DNA of 64,000 nucleotides from Hyphomicrobiales bacterium. GTDB lineage: Bacteria > Pseudomonadota > Alphaproteobacteria > Rhizobiales > Rhizobiaceae. The position numbers were made by a program, and so were the translations under genes. This document shows positions 61,535 through 64,000 of this stretch, piece after piece. The stretch lies in assembly GCA_900470285.1 (NCBI GenBank), contig UCAG01000002.1:1-64000 (forward strand). The letters run 5' to 3'. The notes under the pieces were generated by a model. The model worked only from the letters and a program-made list of their open reading frames with translations, did not search any database and was not told where the DNA came from. Each line of letters begins with the position of its first letter. Within the stretch, counting starts at the first letter, position 1.

Positions 61535-62336
61535 TATACTTCCTTTACCTATAAATATTGCTGACTGGAAACTCTCTGAAAATACATGAGAATTCTATCC
61601 ATTCACCAATCAACCAGTTTAACCTTAGCTTGCCACCCGCAATCATCTTCTCATATCTGTAAAACTTGTAAAATGTCAATTTATTTCACAATTTTGTTAA
61701 GTGATGCTGCAATTTTTGACTAAATAATTAAATTTCAACACTCAAAATCACGAGAATTAATATCTGCAAACCTGCCGAAAACAGAAAACTATTTCTCTTC
61801 TCGCCTGAAGATAATCAATCTGAGCCTGCTATACACGTAGTACAATGTAAAAACATGCCTCTGAAACTATCTCCAGCAAACAAATTCACCTCAAACGTGA
61901 AATTTCGCCTCTCGAAACAAACTACAGTAAAACTCAGCAAACACTACGATATGAAGCAATTTTGCGGATATTTGCTATTCTATCAAAAAAACCTGTATTT
62001 CTATATTAAGTCATTTTTCTGGCAATTCATGACAACAGATATTTTATACAGCGATTTTTTCAAAAAAATCTGCTTTTGTAAGATTATCCGCTGCACAAAC
62101 AGGTCAAACGCCTGTGCAGTTTCATATTATGCCTTTGAAAATACACAGTTGTATATTCACCTTTTAAAAAGCGGTTAATATCCCCATATATTGGAAAAAT
62201 GACTATTCTGAACACGGACAGGCCTGAGTAAACCAGATCAGACCTGCTCTTCTGACCTGTCTCTTTGAATAACGCACATTCGGTGCAACAACGCATTATA
62301 CTTTCCGAATGTACACTGAACCGCCGGAGAACCACC
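61535..62336. other. Long A+T-rich intergenic region between mucR and msrB
   Basis: 800 bp with no supported gene. A reading frame at about 61.86-62.18 kb looks random in composition, without a ribosome-binding site. A+T-rich blocks lie before mucR, suiting autoregulation by MucR. No terminator or RNA was recognised. Confidence 0.45.
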
Positions 62337-62756
62337 ATGTCTGAGAAAAACATGCCCCAACGCCCGCTTAAAGTTCAGAAAACAGATGCCGAATGGCGTG
62401 AACAGCTCACACCGGAGCAATATAAGATCACGCGCCAGCACGGCACAGAACGTGCATTTTCCAGTCCTGATTTTGATCTAAAACTCCACGGCACTTATCA
62501 CTGTATCTGCTGTGACCGCCTGCTCTATAATTCAGAAGATAAATTCAATTCAGGAACAGGCTGGCCGAGCTTCGTCCGTCCGGCAGAGCCGGAAGCTGTC
62601 AATGCCTTTGAGGATCATTCCTATGGTATGAACCGTACAGAAATACGCTGCGCCGATTGTGATGCACATCTCGGCCATGTATTTCCTGACGGCCCTGCAC
62701 CAACCGGACTGCGATTTTGCATGAATGGCACAGCATTATATTTTACTGAAGCCTGA
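62337..62756 (+). CDS. msrB: Peptide methionine-R-sulfoxide reductase MsrB
   Basis: 139 aa from the ATG at 62337 with GGAG upstream; an earlier in-frame start is not needed. Zinc is held by Cys56/Cys59 (CICC) and Cys105/Cys108 (CADC). The conserved NSGTGWPSF loop is at about 71-79, and catalytic Cys128 is in LRFCMNG. It repairs methionine-R-sulfoxide in oxidised proteins using thioredoxin. Confidence 0.96.
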   Translation: MSEKNMPQRPLKVQKTDAEWREQLTPEQYKITRQHGTERAFSSPDFDLKLHGTYHCICCDRLLYNSEDKFNSGTGWPSFVRPAEPEAVNAFEDHSYGMNRTEIRCADCDAHLGHVFPDGPAPTGLRFCMNGTALYFTEA

Positions 62757-62803
62757 CAGCCTCAGGTTTTGCATCTTATTTTGGCAACAATACCGGAAAC
62801 AGT

Positions 62804-64000
62804 ATGAACCAACATTCATTCCCTAAGCACAACGCCCCAGCAACTGAGAAGAAGGCGTTCAGCGACACGCGCCACGGTATTGTCCGCCAAGATGAATATC
62901 ATTGGCTGCGCGCTGCCAACTGGCAGGATGTTCTGCGTGATCCTTCTCTGCTGGATGCACAAATCCGTTCACATCTTGAAGCTGAAAACACCTATCAGTC
63001 AGCTTTAATGGCAGATACGCAAGATCTGCAGAAACAACTGTTCTCGGAAATGAAGGGGCGCATCAAGGAAGATGATTCCAGTGTGCCGGTCAAAGACGGT
63101 GCCTATGCGTATGGTATCTCCTATGTCACCGGCGGCCAGCACCCGCAATATTTCAGAACCCCGCGGGATGGCGGCGATAAAACCATTCTGATTGACGGCG
63201 ACAAGGAAGCCGCATCCCTTGCTTATTTCAGCCTTGGCGGACTGGACTATTCGCCTGACCATAAAGCATTGGCATGGTCAGCGGACACTAAAGGCTCCGA
63301 ATTTTATGACATTAAGATCCGCGATCTCTCCACACTGGAAGACAATGCGGATCTGCTGACATCAACAGCAGGCGGAACTGTATGGGATGCAGCAAGTCAA
63401 GGTGTTTTCTATGTGCAGATGGATGATAATCATCGCCCTGCCAAATTATTCTATCACCTTACCGGCACGCAACAGGATCAGGATACGCTGATCTATGAAG
63501 AAAAAGACGCCGGTTTTTTCATGAATGTTTCCGGCAGCTCACTGAATGATTTTGTTTTCATCAATATCCAGGATCATGAAACCTCTGAAGTCTGGCTGAT
63601 ACCGGCCAATGATCCGCAGGCAAAGCCACAGCTCGTGGCAGCGCGCGAAACCGGTATTGAATACAGCCTCACAGAAGGCGGAGACGTTTTCTATATTCTC
63701 ACCAATATTGACGGTGCGAAGGACTTCAAGATTATGTCCGCACCGGTCAGCGCCCCGCAAAAACAAAACTGGACGGAAGTCGTTGCCGAGAAATCAGGCA
63801 CGATTATTCTGGATGTTGGAGCGTATAAAGATCATCTGGTCTGGCTGGAGCGTAATAATGGCCTGCCGCGCATTGTTATCCGTGAACGGATCAGCGGAGA
63901 AGAACATGCCATTGCTTTTGACGAGGAAGCCTATTCGCTTGGTTTGCATGGCAGCGCTGAATATGACACGGATGTAATTCGTTTTTCCTATTCATCCATG
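62804..64000 (+). CDS. Oligopeptidase B-like S9 serine peptidase, 3' truncated by window
   Basis: The frame is open from the ATG at 62804 to the window end (399 codons). The N-terminus has DEYHWLRAANWQDVL and the DPSLLDAQIRSHLEAEN pattern. GLDYSPDHKALAWSADTKGSEFYDIKIRDLSTL and VWDAASQGVFYVQMDDNHRPAKLFYHLTGT are typical of the beta-propeller of oligopeptidase B (PtrB). The catalytic domain lies beyond the window, so activity cannot be checked. It begins 47 bp after the msrB stop. Confidence 0.85.
   Translation, partial: MNQHSFPKHNAPATEKKAFSDTRHGIVRQDEYHWLRAANWQDVLRDPSLLDAQIRSHLEAENTYQSALMADTQDLQKQLFSEMKGRIKEDDSSVPVKDGAYAYGISYVTGGQHPQYFRTPRDGGDKTILIDGDKEAASLAYFSLGGLDYSPDHKALAWSADTKGSEFYDIKIRDLSTLEDNADLLTSTAGGTVWDAASQGVFYVQMDDNHRPAKLFYHLTGTQQDQDTLIYEEKDAGFFMNVSGSSLNDFVFINIQDHETSEVWLIPANDPQAKPQLVAARETGIEYSLTEGGDVFYILTNIDGAKDFKIMSAPVSAPQKQNWTEVVAEKSGTIILDVGAYKDHLVWLERNNGLPRIVIRERISGEEHAIAFDEEAYSLGLHGSAEYDTDVIRFSYSSM

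Noticed and set aside
61855-62178. 107-codon ORF in the mucR-msrB spacer
   Set aside because: No ribosome-binding site, Phe/Lys/Tyr-rich from A+T bias, no recognisable motif.

Overview
The window is chromosomal DNA from an alphaproteobacterium of the Hyphomicrobiales (Rhizobiales), most likely family Brucellaceae. The evidence is an Omp2-type porin C-terminus, MucR/Ros, PleC and DivJ cell-cycle kinases, a FeuP/FeuQ-type two-component system, a CcmIEFH operon next to DegP, CtrA- and CcrM-type DNA signals, and RIME/RPE-type intergenic palindromes. The sequence looks close to 50% G+C by eye, lower than Brucella and much higher than Bartonella, so a Pseudochrobactrum-like genome is my best guess. 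That is an inference, not a measurement.

Layout. 0-8.6 kb: end of a porin, small envelope proteins, a YitT-type membrane protein, a nu-class GST, two tiny coupled membrane-protein genes, AMP nucleosidase and an EEP-family phosphohydrolase. 8.7-17.2 kb: ETF-ubiquinone oxidoreductase diverging from a family-4-like uracil-DNA glycosylase with a LiuR-like palindrome between them, two transporters, and aminopeptidase N. 17.5-31.2 kb: pleC (with a perfect CtrA box and a cluster of seven GANTC sites upstream), glnE, an OmpR-type two-component pair, degP and ccmIEFH. 31.3-34.6 kb: a lipoprotein, a FeuPQ-like pair and a small secreted protein.

34.9-49.0 kb, minus strand: a compact head-and-tail cluster with the gene order of the Rhodobacter capsulatus gene transfer agent (RcGTA) genes g1 to g15. 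It runs TerS, TerL, portal, g3.5, protease, capsid, g6, g7, an extra 55-aa ORF, g8, g9, g10, g10.1, g11, g12, g13, g14, g15. I see no integrase, repressor, replication or lysis gene and no broken ORF. Most junctions are ATGA-type overlaps. The g10/g10.1 junction carries A-AAA-AAT directly before the g10 stop, with g10.1 open in the -1 frame, which suggests programmed frameshifting.

49.4-64.0 kb: a class A penicillin-binding protein, DUF1214/DUF1254, DUF2336 and DUF1491 genes, a peptidoglycan-binding-domain protein, a DivJ-like kinase, DUF5330 and SufE. A coupled two-gene unit follows, encoding a DnaA-domain-IV-like protein and a DUF6456-type protein; it resembles the split GTA activator GafY/GafZ. 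Then come a very A+T-rich spacer, an orphan small gene, mucR, msrB and a truncated oligopeptidase B gene.

How the parts may fit together: structural GTA genes, a likely GTA activator operon and two kinases (PleC, DivJ) expected to act on DivK and so indirectly on CtrA lie within about 45 kb. CtrA and GafA-type proteins control RcGTA-like elements in other alphaproteobacteria. The window may therefore hold most of the structural and regulatory core of a domesticated GTA, though the spike, lysis and other accessory GTA genes are not seen here. No rRNA, tRNA, CRISPR array or insertion sequence was recognised.
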